Part shown: positions 49,006-58,682 of the stretch, piece after piece
Layout of the letters: each line of letters opens with the position of its first letter
Numbering within the stretch: position 1 is the stretch's first letter
Source of the DNA: Candidatus Avacidaminococcus intestinavium
Lineage (GTDB): Bacteria > Bacillota > Negativicutes > Acidaminococcales > Acidaminococcaceae
Length of the DNA: 64,000 bases
Assembly (NCBI GenBank): GCA_018714505.1
Contig: DVNI01000134.1
Location: 1-64,000 of the forward strand
Reading direction: 5' to 3'
Notes under the pieces: generated by a model
Told to the model about the DNA's origin: nothing
The model's database searches: none
The model's input: only the letters and a program-made list of their open reading frames with translations
Translations under genes and position numbers: made by a program

Positions 49006-49197
49006 ATGAATTATTTTTTATTATTAGCTATTTTACTTTGGTTGCTTTTATGTCTTGCTTGTTTAAAGCTTTGCTATAGAGTCTTAAAGTATCGTGATCG
49101 TGGCACTCCTAAAACATGGGCATTTATTGTAGCAACAGGTCTAGGCACATTGCTCGCACTCAAATATGCTGCTACCTATATTATTAATATTAATTAG
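49006..49197 (+). CDS. Small hypothetical membrane protein
   Basis: 63 aa, hydrophobic, SD AAGGAG. Confidence 0.5.
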   Translation: MNYFLLLAILLWLLLCLACLKLCYRVLKYRDRGTPKTWAFIVATGLGTLLALKYAATYIININ

Positions 49198-49238
49198 TTT
49201 ATTCATGTTATAATACTATTAAATATATTTTATTTATC

Positions 49239-49601
49239 GTGGAGGTTTTGGTCTTGAACACAGAAACAACACCCGCCCCATCGCCAATAAATCTTGATAT
49301 TATTTCTTTTAGTGGGCGCATCGGACGCAAAGATTTTTTATTTCGTTGGGCACCGCTTGCCCTTATTACGCTTGGTCTTTCTTATCAAGTAACATTAGTA
49401 AAATCATTTCCTATCATTATTTCACTTTATTTAATTATCGTTCCTTTCATCGTTATTGGTATTGGTTATAAAATGCGTCGTTTACGAGATACCGGTCTCG
49501 CAAAGTGGGCAATTATTCTCGCCGTTTTGCTTTCTCTTTTTCCTGTACTCGATTTATTATTAGCACTCTATATGTTAATTAAAAAAAGCGCCTATGATTA
49601 A
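49239..49601 (+). CDS. DUF805-like small membrane protein
   Basis: 120 aa; FSGRIGRKDFLFRWAPLALI, MRRLRDTGLAKW. Confidence 0.75.
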   Translation: MEVLVLNTETTPAPSPINLDIISFSGRIGRKDFLFRWAPLALITLGLSYQVTLVKSFPIIISLYLIIVPFIVIGIGYKMRRLRDTGLAKWAIILAVLLSLFPVLDLLLALYMLIKKSAYD

Positions 49602-49739
49602 GCCATAAAAAAAGACAAACACTCTTTACGTGTTTGTCTTTTTTTATGGCAGGATATTTCTTTATCCATGTAGAATATGATTTCTAGGATAATAATTATT
49701 AATTATCAGTGTTTTTTATTAATAAAGGAGGATATGTCT

Positions 49740-50207
49740 ATGATTAATTATAGTTTCGCTACCAGAGAAGAAAATACTAGGCAGCTCAAACTAGTACAAG
49801 TTGTTGAAGAAGTCACAGGTCACTCCCCCCACGTTGTTGATTTTATTTTTCCTAGCTTTGATGAATCCGTTCTGACCAAAATATTACGCGAAAACCTTGA
49901 TGGAACAGAATGGAAGTTTGAAACTGGTGGTGATGAAGCGGTCACAGCTCTATTCATGCTAGCCCCAGATGATAACCTTTGGGGTGCTACACGCAATACC
50001 TTAATTTATTTATCCTTAGCTGGAGAACGTAGTTTACTAGAAGTTCTTGAAGACGTTACCAGCACTGATTCACAATTTACAGCCGAAGAATATGCCCTCT
50101 GCATTTGGGCCAAACAAATTCTGTCCGTATTAGCAACTTTAAAAAAACAAGGCTTAAATGAACAAGAAATTTTAAAAGCAGCAGATTTAAAAGCGCTCTT
50201 TAACTAA
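49740..50207 (+). CDS. Hypothetical protein
   Basis: 156 aa from MINYSFATREENTRQ with SD AAAGGAGG; no family recognised. Confidence 0.65.
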   Translation: MINYSFATREENTRQLKLVQVVEEVTGHSPHVVDFIFPSFDESVLTKILRENLDGTEWKFETGGDEAVTALFMLAPDDNLWGATRNTLIYLSLAGERSLLEVLEDVTSTDSQFTAEEYALCIWAKQILSVLATLKKQGLNEQEILKAADLKALFN

Positions 50208-50348
50208 AAATTAATATCTCTTTTTACTAGGGTAGTGTACTTATACGTCACTACCCTATTTTTTATGCCAAATAATTGACAATCCTTTTATCTTCACCGA
50301 TAATTATAGGCATTACTATCAAATATAATGAAAAAAGGTACACTATCT

Positions 50349-50996
50349 ATGCCCCAAAAATTATTCCCTCGCTTACTACTTTTACTAATTGGCTTAATCT
50401 TTTTTGCTTTAGGTGTTTCCTTAGGCTTACAAGCTAATATTGGTTATGCTCCTTGGGAAGTATTACATGTTGGTCTTGCTAAAACATTTGGTTTAAGCAT
50501 TGGTACTGCCAACATTCTAACAGGCTTCTTTCTTGTTTTATACGCTGCTTTTAGCGGTGAAAATATCGGTATTGGTACTATTGCTAATATGTTCTTAATT
50601 GGTTTTTTTATTGATCTAATCCTACAAATTAATTTAATTCCTCTCGCATCCTCGTTGCTACCGGGACTATTCATGATGATTGCTAGTATGTTTACTATCG
50701 CTTTCGGCACTTTCTTTTACATTTCTTCAGGATTTGGCACTGGACCACGCGATAGCTTGATGGTTATTCTAACGCGCAAAACTCATTTATCCATTGGTTT
50801 TTGCCGCAGTGCCATCGAAACAACGGCCGTCGTCATCGGTTGGTATCTAGGTGGCATGGTGGGCTTTGGTACACTCTTCTCAGCGCTCGCCATTGGTTAT
50901 TGTGTGCAAATAACTTTTAAGTTATTACGCTTTGATCCCACCATTATCGAGCATGAACGTTTCCAAGATACATATCATGCTTTCTTACGTAAATAA
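50349..50996 (+). CDS. YczE/YitT-like integral membrane protein
   Basis: About 216 aa; GVSLGLQANIGYAPWEVLHVGLA, SSGFGTGPRDSLMV. Confidence 0.85.
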   Translation: MPQKLFPRLLLLLIGLIFFALGVSLGLQANIGYAPWEVLHVGLAKTFGLSIGTANILTGFFLVLYAAFSGENIGIGTIANMFLIGFFIDLILQINLIPLASSLLPGLFMMIASMFTIAFGTFFYISSGFGTGPRDSLMVILTRKTHLSIGFCRSAIETTAVVIGWYLGGMVGFGTLFSALAIGYCVQITFKLLRFDPTIIEHERFQDTYHAFLRK

Positions 50997-51061
50997 AAAA
51001 TACCTTAAAAAAACCAAAAACCTGTTGTTGCTAAAGCAACAACAGGTTTTTATTTACTTAT

Positions 51062-51553
51062 TTAGTCTTGGCGTTGACCCAATTCTTTATCTAACATAAT
51101 CAAAGCGCCTTTATTATCACCAACTAATTTTAGTTGTTCCAAAATAGTCGTTGCATTACTTTCTTCTTCAACTTGTTCAGTGATGAACCATTGCAACATC
51201 ACTTGTACAGGATAATCTTTCTCTGCTAAAGCAACTTCATATAATTCATTAATATTAGCTGTAATATATTCTTCATGTTTCAAAACTTCAGTAAACATAA
51301 CAAGTGGAGTACCAAATTCACTCGGTGGTGCTGCCAAAGCGCCCAAAGTAACTTTGCCGCCTCTTTCAAGCAAATGTTCCATTAATTTCATGCCATGTTC
51401 CATTTCTTCATGGTATTGAACCTTCAGCCATTTAGCAAAACCAGAAAGGTTGCTTTCTTCACAATATGCGGACATTGCCAAATATAAATACGCAGAATAA
51501 AATTCTTTTTGGATTTGGTCATTAATAGCAGTTTGCATTTTAGTATTCATCAT
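51062..51553 (-). CDS. ftn: Ferritin
   Basis: 163 aa; EFYSAYLYLAMSAYCEE, QYHEEMEHGMKLMEHLLERGG; SD GAGGAGAG. Confidence 0.95.
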   Translation of the reverse strand: MMNTKMQTAINDQIQKEFYSAYLYLAMSAYCEESNLSGFAKWLKVQYHEEMEHGMKLMEHLLERGGKVTLGALAAPPSEFGTPLVMFTEVLKHEEYITANINELYEVALAEKDYPVQVMLQWFITEQVEEESNATTILEQLKLVGDNKGALIMLDKELGQRQD

Positions 51554-51626
51554 AATCTCTCCTCGGATAATTGTTATATATTAGTTTGTATTACCATTAT
51601 ACTACGCTCTTCCTAAAAAGTATATC

Positions 51627-53126
51627 TCATTTTAAATAATATTGCACCCACATCGCCACTTCTGCTAAAGAAGGGTGCGGCGTCATTGTTTCACTAATAC
51701 TTTGTACCTTATGCGGATCAAGGTAACGGGTAATCTCTTGCTTTCTTAATTCTTTTACCGGTTCAGAAGCAATTTCTTCATTAATAGGCTTTAACTGAAC
51801 TTCCCCTGCATTCATTAAATTAATAAATGGCTGTAATAAAAGCGCTGCCTCATGTCCAATTATATGCACGCCTAATAAGTTATCCGTAGCTTCATCAACG
51901 ATTAATTTAATAAAACCATCACTTTGCTTGGTTAATCCTAAGGCGTAACCTTTCGCTGTATTACTATAAAACTGTTTACCAATCTTTATGTTGTAACCCT
52001 GTTGTTGAGCTTCTTTTTCGGTCATACCAACTTGCGCAATTTGTGGATAAGTAAAAGTAACCGCCGGTACCAGATCATAACGAGCCCAACGCCATGCACG
52101 TGGTTCCTGCGCCTCAAACAAGTTATGTGCCAAAATTTCCGCTTCATAATTGGCTTTATGCCTAAAAGCCGCTTTACCATTGACGTCACCAATGGCATAA
52201 ACACCAGCAACATTAGTTTCTAAAAACTCGTTGGTTTTAATCCACCCTCCATGTTCTAACGCTAGGCCTCCCTGCGCTGCTTGCAAACGTTCTGTAACTG
52301 GTTCAATGCCAGAGGCAAACATAATTTCTTCAGCGATTATTATCGTTGTTTGCCCCGTAGAACGATTTGCAAACACCAATTTTTTCTGTCCTTGTTCTTT
52401 ACTCATTTCTACTAAATCCGCGTTCAAATGCACATTTATTCCCATTTTAGTCATATCCGCTAAAATCTGTGCGGAAACCTCTTCATCTGCTTTAGGCAAA
52501 AGACGAACATTATGTTGAACTAAAGTCACCTTAGTCCCAGCAGCACTAAAGATATGAGCAAACTCACAACCAATTGGACCACCACCAATAATAATTAAGC
52601 TTTCAAAAGGTTGCTTTGGATATTTTTCACCAAATAAACTCTCCGAGCTTAAATAGCCAGTTTCATCACGTCCACTTACCTGCGGTAATTTAGTTTGAGC
52701 ACCAATATCAACAACTATTTTTTCAGCGGTTATTTCTGCGGTGTAGCCCTCCGTTTGACGAATCTTTAAAGTTTTTTCTGCAACAAAAAAAGCTTCTCCC
52801 CGATAAATATCCAGATTCGAGAACGTTTGATAGTATGTTTCCACTTCCTTACTTTCATTAATCTTTTCCCATACTCTACGACTAATTACGGGCCAATCCA
52901 TCGTCGCTTTGCCCACTATAACACCAATAGCAGGTAATTCTTCAATCTGGCGCAAATAATCAGCCGCCGTTACTAAAACCTTAGTTGGAATGCAACCTCT
53001 GTTCAAACAAGTGCCACCGAAACGACCTTTTTCGATTACTGCACACTTTAGACCCTTAGCTAAAGCAGCGTCCAATACAATATTTCCTGCGCCGGTACCA
53101 ATTACAATCAGATCATATGTTTTCAC
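51627..53126 (-). CDS. Pyridine nucleotide-disulfide oxidoreductase, dihydrolipoyl dehydrogenase-like
   Basis: 499 aa; GGTCLNRGCIPTK, AIGDVNG, dimerisation domain. Confidence 0.92.
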   Translation of the reverse strand: MKTYDLIVIGTGAGNIVLDAALAKGLKCAVIEKGRFGGTCLNRGCIPTKVLVTAADYLRQIEELPAIGVIVGKATMDWPVISRRVWEKINESKEVETYYQTFSNLDIYRGEAFFVAEKTLKIRQTEGYTAEITAEKIVVDIGAQTKLPQVSGRDETGYLSSESLFGEKYPKQPFESLIIIGGGPIGCEFAHIFSAAGTKVTLVQHNVRLLPKADEEVSAQILADMTKMGINVHLNADLVEMSKEQGQKKLVFANRSTGQTTIIIAEEIMFASGIEPVTERLQAAQGGLALEHGGWIKTNEFLETNVAGVYAIGDVNGKAAFRHKANYEAEILAHNLFEAQEPRAWRWARYDLVPAVTFTYPQIAQVGMTEKEAQQQGYNIKIGKQFYSNTAKGYALGLTKQSDGFIKLIVDEATDNLLGVHIIGHEAALLLQPFINLMNAGEVQLKPINEEIASEPVKELRKQEITRYLDPHKVQSISETMTPHPSLAEVAMWVQYYLK

Positions 53127-53285
53127 TTATCATTCCACCTTTTATATCACTATTTACTACTTATGATTCGACAAATACGCTTTTCCTCCTGCTAATATCT
53201 TCTGAAGGCTTGCCTTTCAAGCGGTTTTATGTTAATTTAATACAGGTGTTTCAAACCAAATTTATTTTTATTACGAGGTTTTTTA

Positions 53286-53897
53286 ATGTACAAATATCTT
53301 TTGCATAAAATAATACTACCTTTTTTCTTTGCATCTTTACTTATTGCACTTGTTTTATCGGCAATTTTTATTGATATTTTTATCTTTCATAATCCCATTA
53401 ATGAGATTTCTCTTACAGAATCATTACAAGAGTTGTTTTTATTAATCATTAGCCTGACTTTCTTTAGCTTAGCTCGACAATATAAAAACTACCGAGCGGG
53501 TTTATTTTTGATTTCTGCGTTCTTTGGCTCTCTCTTCCTACGCGAATTAGATTTCTTATTTGATCCCCTGCCTTATATCTCTTGGTTTACTTTTGTTTTA
53601 CCTCTTGTTTTGATTGCCCTTTTTTATGCGCTACGCAATCAAGAAAACTGTTTAAACGGCCTCCAGCACTTTACCAAGGACTCCAGTTTTCCTCTTATGT
53701 TCTGTGGCCTTTTAACTGTCCTCGTCTTTTCCCGCATTATTGGCATGAATATCATTTGGCAAAATGTACTTCAACAAGATTATGCCCGTGTCGTAAAAAA
53801 CGTTATAGAAGAAGGCAGTGAACTTTTTGGTTATACACTCACTCTCCTTGCTACATTTAAGTATAAATATAAATTAACTGGCAAACTGTTTTTTTAA
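53286..53897 (+). CDS. Hypothetical polytopic membrane protein
   Basis: 203 aa hydrophobic ORF. Confidence 0.7.
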   Translation: MYKYLLHKIILPFFFASLLIALVLSAIFIDIFIFHNPINEISLTESLQELFLLIISLTFFSLARQYKNYRAGLFLISAFFGSLFLRELDFLFDPLPYISWFTFVLPLVLIALFYALRNQENCLNGLQHFTKDSSFPLMFCGLLTVLVFSRIIGMNIIWQNVLQQDYARVVKNVIEEGSELFGYTLTLLATFKYKYKLTGKLFF

Positions 53898-53928
53898 TTA
53901 CACTATAAAAAATGCTCACGATATAAAG

Positions 53929-53984
53929 AGGAGCGAGAAAGTGGTAGCGGTCTTAACAAAGACAACTACCACTTTCTCGCTCCT
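53929..53984. terminator. Bidirectional hairpin between convergent genes
   Basis: 18-bp stem GGAGCGAGAAAGTGGTAG / CTACCACTTTCTCGCTCC. Confidence 0.65.
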
Positions 53985-53991
53985 TTACTAT

Positions 53992-55542
53992 TTACCTGTT
54001 TTTAAGCATAGATGATAATAAAAGAATAACTTTTGTAAAAGCTTTTTCTTCACTTTCCATTTTTAAGTCAATACCATGTCGCTCTGCGATCTCTTTGGCA
54101 ATAGAAAGTCCAAGCCCCGTTCCGCTTTTGTTGGTTTCCGTTCTCGCTTTATAAAAGCGTTCAAAAATATGAGGTAAATCCTTTGGTTTAATCCCACAAC
54201 CATAATCAGTAATAGTTAACCGTCCCTCGTTTAAATGAACTTGTATTGCTTTTTCGGCAGGTGAAAATTTAATAGCATTATCCATAAAAATCATGAGCAT
54301 CTGCCTTAAACGTCCATAGTCACCATCCATAGGATATAGTTCTTGATCCGACTCAAAATGAATATCAACATTCTTTTTTTGTCCAATATGATAGCTACTA
54401 CGCACTACATCTTTTACCACTTCATAAAAATTAAGTGGACTTTTTTCAATTTGAAAATTATTATTCTGCAATCTAGACAAATCTAATAAATCATTAATTA
54501 ATCTTTGTAAAAAAATACTCTCAGCTAACATTTGGCGATGATACTCCGCAATATCAGTTTTAGACGTTACTACTCTATCACAAATAGCATCCAAAGAACC
54601 ACGAATCACGGTTACTGGTGTTCTTAGTTCATGGGAAATATTCGCAATAAAATCTTTTCTTAATTGATCTAGCTTGGCGCTTTCTTGACTGGCAAGTTCT
54701 AAACGTTCTCCCAAAATATCAAGAGCATTACCTAAGTCACCAATTTCATCATCTTGTTTAACACCACTGCGCACGGAATAATCACCCTCAGCCATTTTTT
54801 CCGCTGTTTTTTTCATCAAATTAAGTGGTTTCGTAAATTTCCAAGAGAAAAACAAACTAAAGAAAAAGCCTAATAATAAAGCGATGGAACCACTTACTAA
54901 AAGAATTTTCATCCCTTGACTTGTGGCCTCGTCTAACCCTGACAAAGGTGAATGCACTAACACAACTCCAGTTATTGTTCCATTTTTACTTTTAATAGGC
55001 ACACCTACTGAAAGTGTTGGCATCTCTAAAAGTGGACTAAACCCTTGACTAAAAACTGTCTTACCATCAAACGCTTCTGCGACAACACTATTGGCATCCT
55101 CTGGCAAATCTTTATAAGTTATTTCTCTTCGTATGGGCGTTCCCGCAGGTAAATCTCTTCGCTCTAATGTTTTATCACTATTAATGACCCACACATCATC
55201 GGCCGCTGAAGTACTTAAAAAGTACAATAACGAGCCATAAGTAGCAAAAGGCCCCGGATGCTGCTGTTCCGGTGTAAGCGGTGACGTATCATGTCGCAAA
55301 TTAGCACGTCGTTCTTGCCAATTCGCTAGTTGCTCACGCGTCTCACTCATAATTTGTGCAATCTTAGTAGCCCGTTGCTCTAATTCCATCCGTTTTAAAT
55401 CTTCTGCATGTTGCCTAAATAAAATACGAAAACTACTACCAACGACCAAAGAGAAAATAAGTAGCGCAGCAGCAAAATAAATCGTTAGTTTAAGTGCTAT
55501 TTTATTCCTCATCAGCCATTTCCTCAAAACGATATCCCACAC
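53992..55542 (-). CDS. HAMP-containing sensor histidine kinase
   Basis: 516 aa; HAMP, HisKA SHELRTPVTVIRGSLD, HATPase GTGLGLSIAKEI. Confidence 0.94.
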   Translation of the reverse strand: MWDIVLRKWLMRNKIALKLTIYFAAALLIFSLVVGSSFRILFRQHAEDLKRMELEQRATKIAQIMSETREQLANWQERRANLRHDTSPLTPEQQHPGPFATYGSLLYFLSTSAADDVWVINSDKTLERRDLPAGTPIRREITYKDLPEDANSVVAEAFDGKTVFSQGFSPLLEMPTLSVGVPIKSKNGTITGVVLVHSPLSGLDEATSQGMKILLVSGSIALLLGFFFSLFFSWKFTKPLNLMKKTAEKMAEGDYSVRSGVKQDDEIGDLGNALDILGERLELASQESAKLDQLRKDFIANISHELRTPVTVIRGSLDAICDRVVTSKTDIAEYHRQMLAESIFLQRLINDLLDLSRLQNNNFQIEKSPLNFYEVVKDVVRSSYHIGQKKNVDIHFESDQELYPMDGDYGRLRQMLMIFMDNAIKFSPAEKAIQVHLNEGRLTITDYGCGIKPKDLPHIFERFYKARTETNKSGTGLGLSIAKEIAERHGIDLKMESEEKAFTKVILLLSSMLKNR

Positions 55543-56200
55543 CCCAGATTGTTTTTATATCCCAATTTTCATGGGATACCGCTTCTAACTTCGCTCTTAA
55601 GCGTTTAATATGTGAATCAACCGTCCTGCTATCACCATAATAATCATATCCCCAAATACTATCTAAAAGGTTTTCTCTCGTAAAGACTTTGTTTTTGTTC
55701 TTCGCCAATGTCCATAATAATTCGACTTCTTTTTTAGTTAAATTAATTTTTTCATCATTGACTAAAACGGTATATTCATCAAGATCAACAGATAAATTAT
55801 CAATAACAAAACTGTTTTTTGCCTGCTGCTCTATTTTTAATCTACGTAAAATTGCTCTGACTCTAGCCATTACTTCTCCTGAGGAAAAAGGCTTTACAAT
55901 ATAATCATCAGCACCAATATCTAAGCCCATAATTTTTTCAAAATCCTCGCCTCGTGCCGTTATCATTATAATGGGTACCATAGAAGTTCTACGAATTTCT
56001 CTACATACTTCAAAACCATCTTTTTTAGGCATCATTACATCTAACAAAATTATTTGAATTTCAGCTGCATATTTATGAAATTTCGCTAAAGTATCTTCAC
56101 CGTCCAACGCAATAATAGTTTCAAATCCCGCTTTTTGCGCGTAATTAGACAAAATAGAAGTAATTTGTTCATTATCATCTGCAATCAATATCTTAGCCAC
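55502..56200 (-). CDS. OmpR-family response regulator
   Basis: 232 aa; receiver + winged helix; overlaps kinase gene. Confidence 0.95.
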   Translation of the reverse strand: MAKILIADDNEQITSILSNYAQKAGFETIIALDGEDTLAKFHKYAAEIQIILLDVMMPKKDGFEVCREIRRTSMVPIIMITARGEDFEKIMGLDIGADDYIVKPFSSGEVMARVRAILRRLKIEQQAKNSFVIDNLSVDLDEYTVLVNDEKINLTKKEVELLWTLAKNKNKVFTRENLLDSIWGYDYYGDSRTVDSHIKRLRAKLEAVSHENWDIKTIWGVGYRFEEMADEE

Positions 56201-56352
56201 GATTATCGCCGCCTTTCATCTTTATAATATAATTATACCTAGTTTTATGTTTTTTTGATGACTAATCTTTTAAAAATGCCCAAAAATTAGTACAGAAAAA
56301 ACATTTTTCTGCCATAAAATATCTCTAAACTTTAAACAACCCCAACAAATAA

Positions 56353-56378
56353 GTTTTTAAACAAAACTGTTTTTAAAC
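56353..56378 (+). repeat. Direct repeat GTTTTTAAAC-N6-GTTTTTAAAC upstream of secreted protein gene
   Basis: Exact 10-bp repeats, 16-bp period, between divergent regulator and target gene. Confidence 0.5.
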
Positions 56379-56400
56379 GATTTACAAAGGAGATATTAAT

Positions 56401-57159
56401 ATGCAAAAATTAAGAATTTCATTACTCACAGGAACTTTAGTGGCCGCTTTAAGTACGTCTGTTGTTTTCGCTGGCCCGCAACAACAACAGCAAGATCCTA
56501 TTGTACAAAAAGATGGTTACACAACAAATATCAACACTGAAAACACTAAAAATAATATTAAAGAAAATACGCAAAACCAATTACCATCACCTCATGCGAT
56601 TGAGACAAAGATTCTAGCAGAATTAACCAACCGTGATGAGAAAGACATTCAAAAACAAGCACTAGAAAAAGGGCAAACGCTAAATGAAATTGCACAAGAA
56701 GCGGGTGTTTATGAACAATTCATAACACAAAAATATGAACTAGCAAAAGCTAACTTAGACCAAGCCGTTGCAAATGGCAAAATCACGCAAGAGCAAGCTG
56801 AGCAAATCTTAAATAATATCAAAGATGGTAAAGAAAATCCTACTCAGAATATAGATCCACGCTTTGCTAGCGCTGAAATGAGACAGCATCAACAATCCGC
56901 ACAGATTTTAGCGCAATTAACAAATCGTACACCACAATCGATTTTAGAAGAAGCTCAAGAAAAACAAATCAGCATTAATGAAATTGCCCAAACAGAAGGT
57001 GTCTATGATCAATTCATAGCACAAAAATATGAACTAGCAAAAGCTACTTTAGACCAAGCCGTTACTGAGGGCAAAATCACGCAAGAACAAGCTGAACAAA
57101 TCTTAAAAGATATCAAAGATGGTAAAGAGCCCATCATCGTTCAAGACGAAAACAAATAA
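56401..57159 (+). CDS. Secreted protein with two near-identical helical repeats
   Basis: 252 aa; signal peptide; repeated ILAxLTNR...NEIAQxxGVYxQFIxQKYELAKAxLDQAVxxGKITQEQAEQIL. Confidence 0.85.
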   Translation: MQKLRISLLTGTLVAALSTSVVFAGPQQQQQDPIVQKDGYTTNINTENTKNNIKENTQNQLPSPHAIETKILAELTNRDEKDIQKQALEKGQTLNEIAQEAGVYEQFITQKYELAKANLDQAVANGKITQEQAEQILNNIKDGKENPTQNIDPRFASAEMRQHQQSAQILAQLTNRTPQSILEEAQEKQISINEIAQTEGVYDQFIAQKYELAKATLDQAVTEGKITQEQAEQILKDIKDGKEPIIVQDENK

Positions 57160-57186
57160 CTTCTTATAACTACTACTAAAAACAAC

Positions 57187-57218
57187 AAACCCGCATACAG
57201 TATACTGTATGCGGGTTT
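57187..57218. terminator. 32-bp palindromic bidirectional terminator
   Basis: AAACCCGCATACAGTATACTGTATGCGGGTTT + T-tract. Confidence 0.8.
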
Positions 57219-57230
57219 TATTTATTAAAA

Positions 57231-57306
57231 TGGTGACCCACCCGCGACTCGAACGCGGGACACCCTGATTAAAAGTCAGGTGCTCTACCAACTGAGCTAG
57301 TGGATC
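57231..57306 (-). tRNA. tRNA-Lys (anticodon TTT)
   Basis: Minus GATCCACTAGCTCAGTTGGTAGAGCACCTGACTTTTAATCAGGGTGTCCCGCGTTCGAGTCGCGGGTGGGTCACCA. Confidence 0.96.
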
Positions 57307-57378
57307 TTAAAAAGCAACATTAATAGGATACAAACAATTAAGCAATTTGTCAACTATTTTCTTATATAAAACTGTTTT

Positions 57379-58668
57379 TTATAATAATTCTTTTAATACA
57401 ATTGTTTGTTGACGAGCAGCACCGACAGAAACAATCCCAATTTCTACACCTGTCACACTTTTTAATCTTTCTAAATACTTACGAGCATTAAGTGGTAATT
57501 CAGCGTAAGACCTCGTACCAGTAATATCACTCATCCAACCCTCAAACTCTTCGTAAATAGGCTCAACCTCCGCCAAAACTTTTAGACTAGCAGGAATATG
57601 TTTAATTTCTTCGCCCTTATATTTGTAACCAACACACATTTTTATCTTCGGCAAATTATCTAAGATATCTAATCTAGTAATTGCTAAATAATCAATACTA
57701 TTTAAGCTGGCTGCTGTTTTAACCATCACCGCATCTAACCAGCCACAGCGCCGAGCACGTCCAGTTACCGTGCCATATTCGTGTCCTGTTTCTCTTAAAT
57801 GATGACCCGGGCCATCTATATCCTGCAATTCTGTAACAAAAGGTCCTTCACCAACTCTAGTCGTATAGGCTTTTACTACCCCCACAACATGGTCAATGTC
57901 CCGTGGTCCAATACCGCTACCAGTTGCTGCATTACCCGCTGTCGGGTTTGAACTAGTAACGTACGGATAGGTACCATGATCAATATCAAGAAAAGTTGCT
58001 TGCGCACCTTCAAACAAAACCGACTTACCGCTCTGAAAAACTTCAGCCAAAGCCGCACCAGTATCAGTAACATAAGGACGTAATTCTTCAGCATAAGCTA
58101 AGTATTCTTGAAGCACCTCTTCATAAGTCAATGGTTCTACACCATAAATTTTAGTAAATAATTCATTTTTAGCATCTATTTGAATACGTAGTTTTTGAGC
58201 AAAAGTTTCTGCATCCATTAAATCACACATTCTAATACCTGTGCGTGCTGCTTTATCCATATAACAAGGACCAATTCCGCCCTTTGTTGTACCAATTTTT
58301 GCACTGCCTAACGCTGCCTCTTGCAATTCATCAAGACGCGCATGATAAGGCAAGACAACATGAGCACGATCAGATATTAGAATGCGACTGATATCTACTC
58401 CTTGCGCTTTAATATCATGTATTTCCTTTAATACAACCCCAGGATTAATTACTACACCATTTCCCAAAAAGCAAGTTTTGCCATGATACAAAATACCTGA
58501 AGGCAATAATCTCAGCTTGTAGGCTACGTTATCAACAACAACAGTATGTCCAGCGTTCGAGCCACCCGAATAACGAACTACTGCATCAGCTTTCTGTGCA
58601 AGATAATCAACAATCTTACCTTTACCTTCATCGCCCCACTGAGACCCTATCACTACTACTGATGGCAT
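57379..58668 (-). CDS. purA: Adenylosuccinate synthetase
   Basis: 429 aa; GSQWGDEGKGKIVDYL. Confidence 0.98.
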   Translation of the reverse strand: MPSVVVIGSQWGDEGKGKIVDYLAQKADAVVRYSGGSNAGHTVVVDNVAYKLRLLPSGILYHGKTCFLGNGVVINPGVVLKEIHDIKAQGVDISRILISDRAHVVLPYHARLDELQEAALGSAKIGTTKGGIGPCYMDKAARTGIRMCDLMDAETFAQKLRIQIDAKNELFTKIYGVEPLTYEEVLQEYLAYAEELRPYVTDTGAALAEVFQSGKSVLFEGAQATFLDIDHGTYPYVTSSNPTAGNAATGSGIGPRDIDHVVGVVKAYTTRVGEGPFVTELQDIDGPGHHLRETGHEYGTVTGRARRCGWLDAVMVKTAASLNSIDYLAITRLDILDNLPKIKMCVGYKYKGEEIKHIPASLKVLAEVEPIYEEFEGWMSDITGTRSYAELPLNARKYLERLKSVTGVEIGIVSVGAARQQTIVLKELL

Positions 58669-58682
58669 AGAAAATCCTCTCC

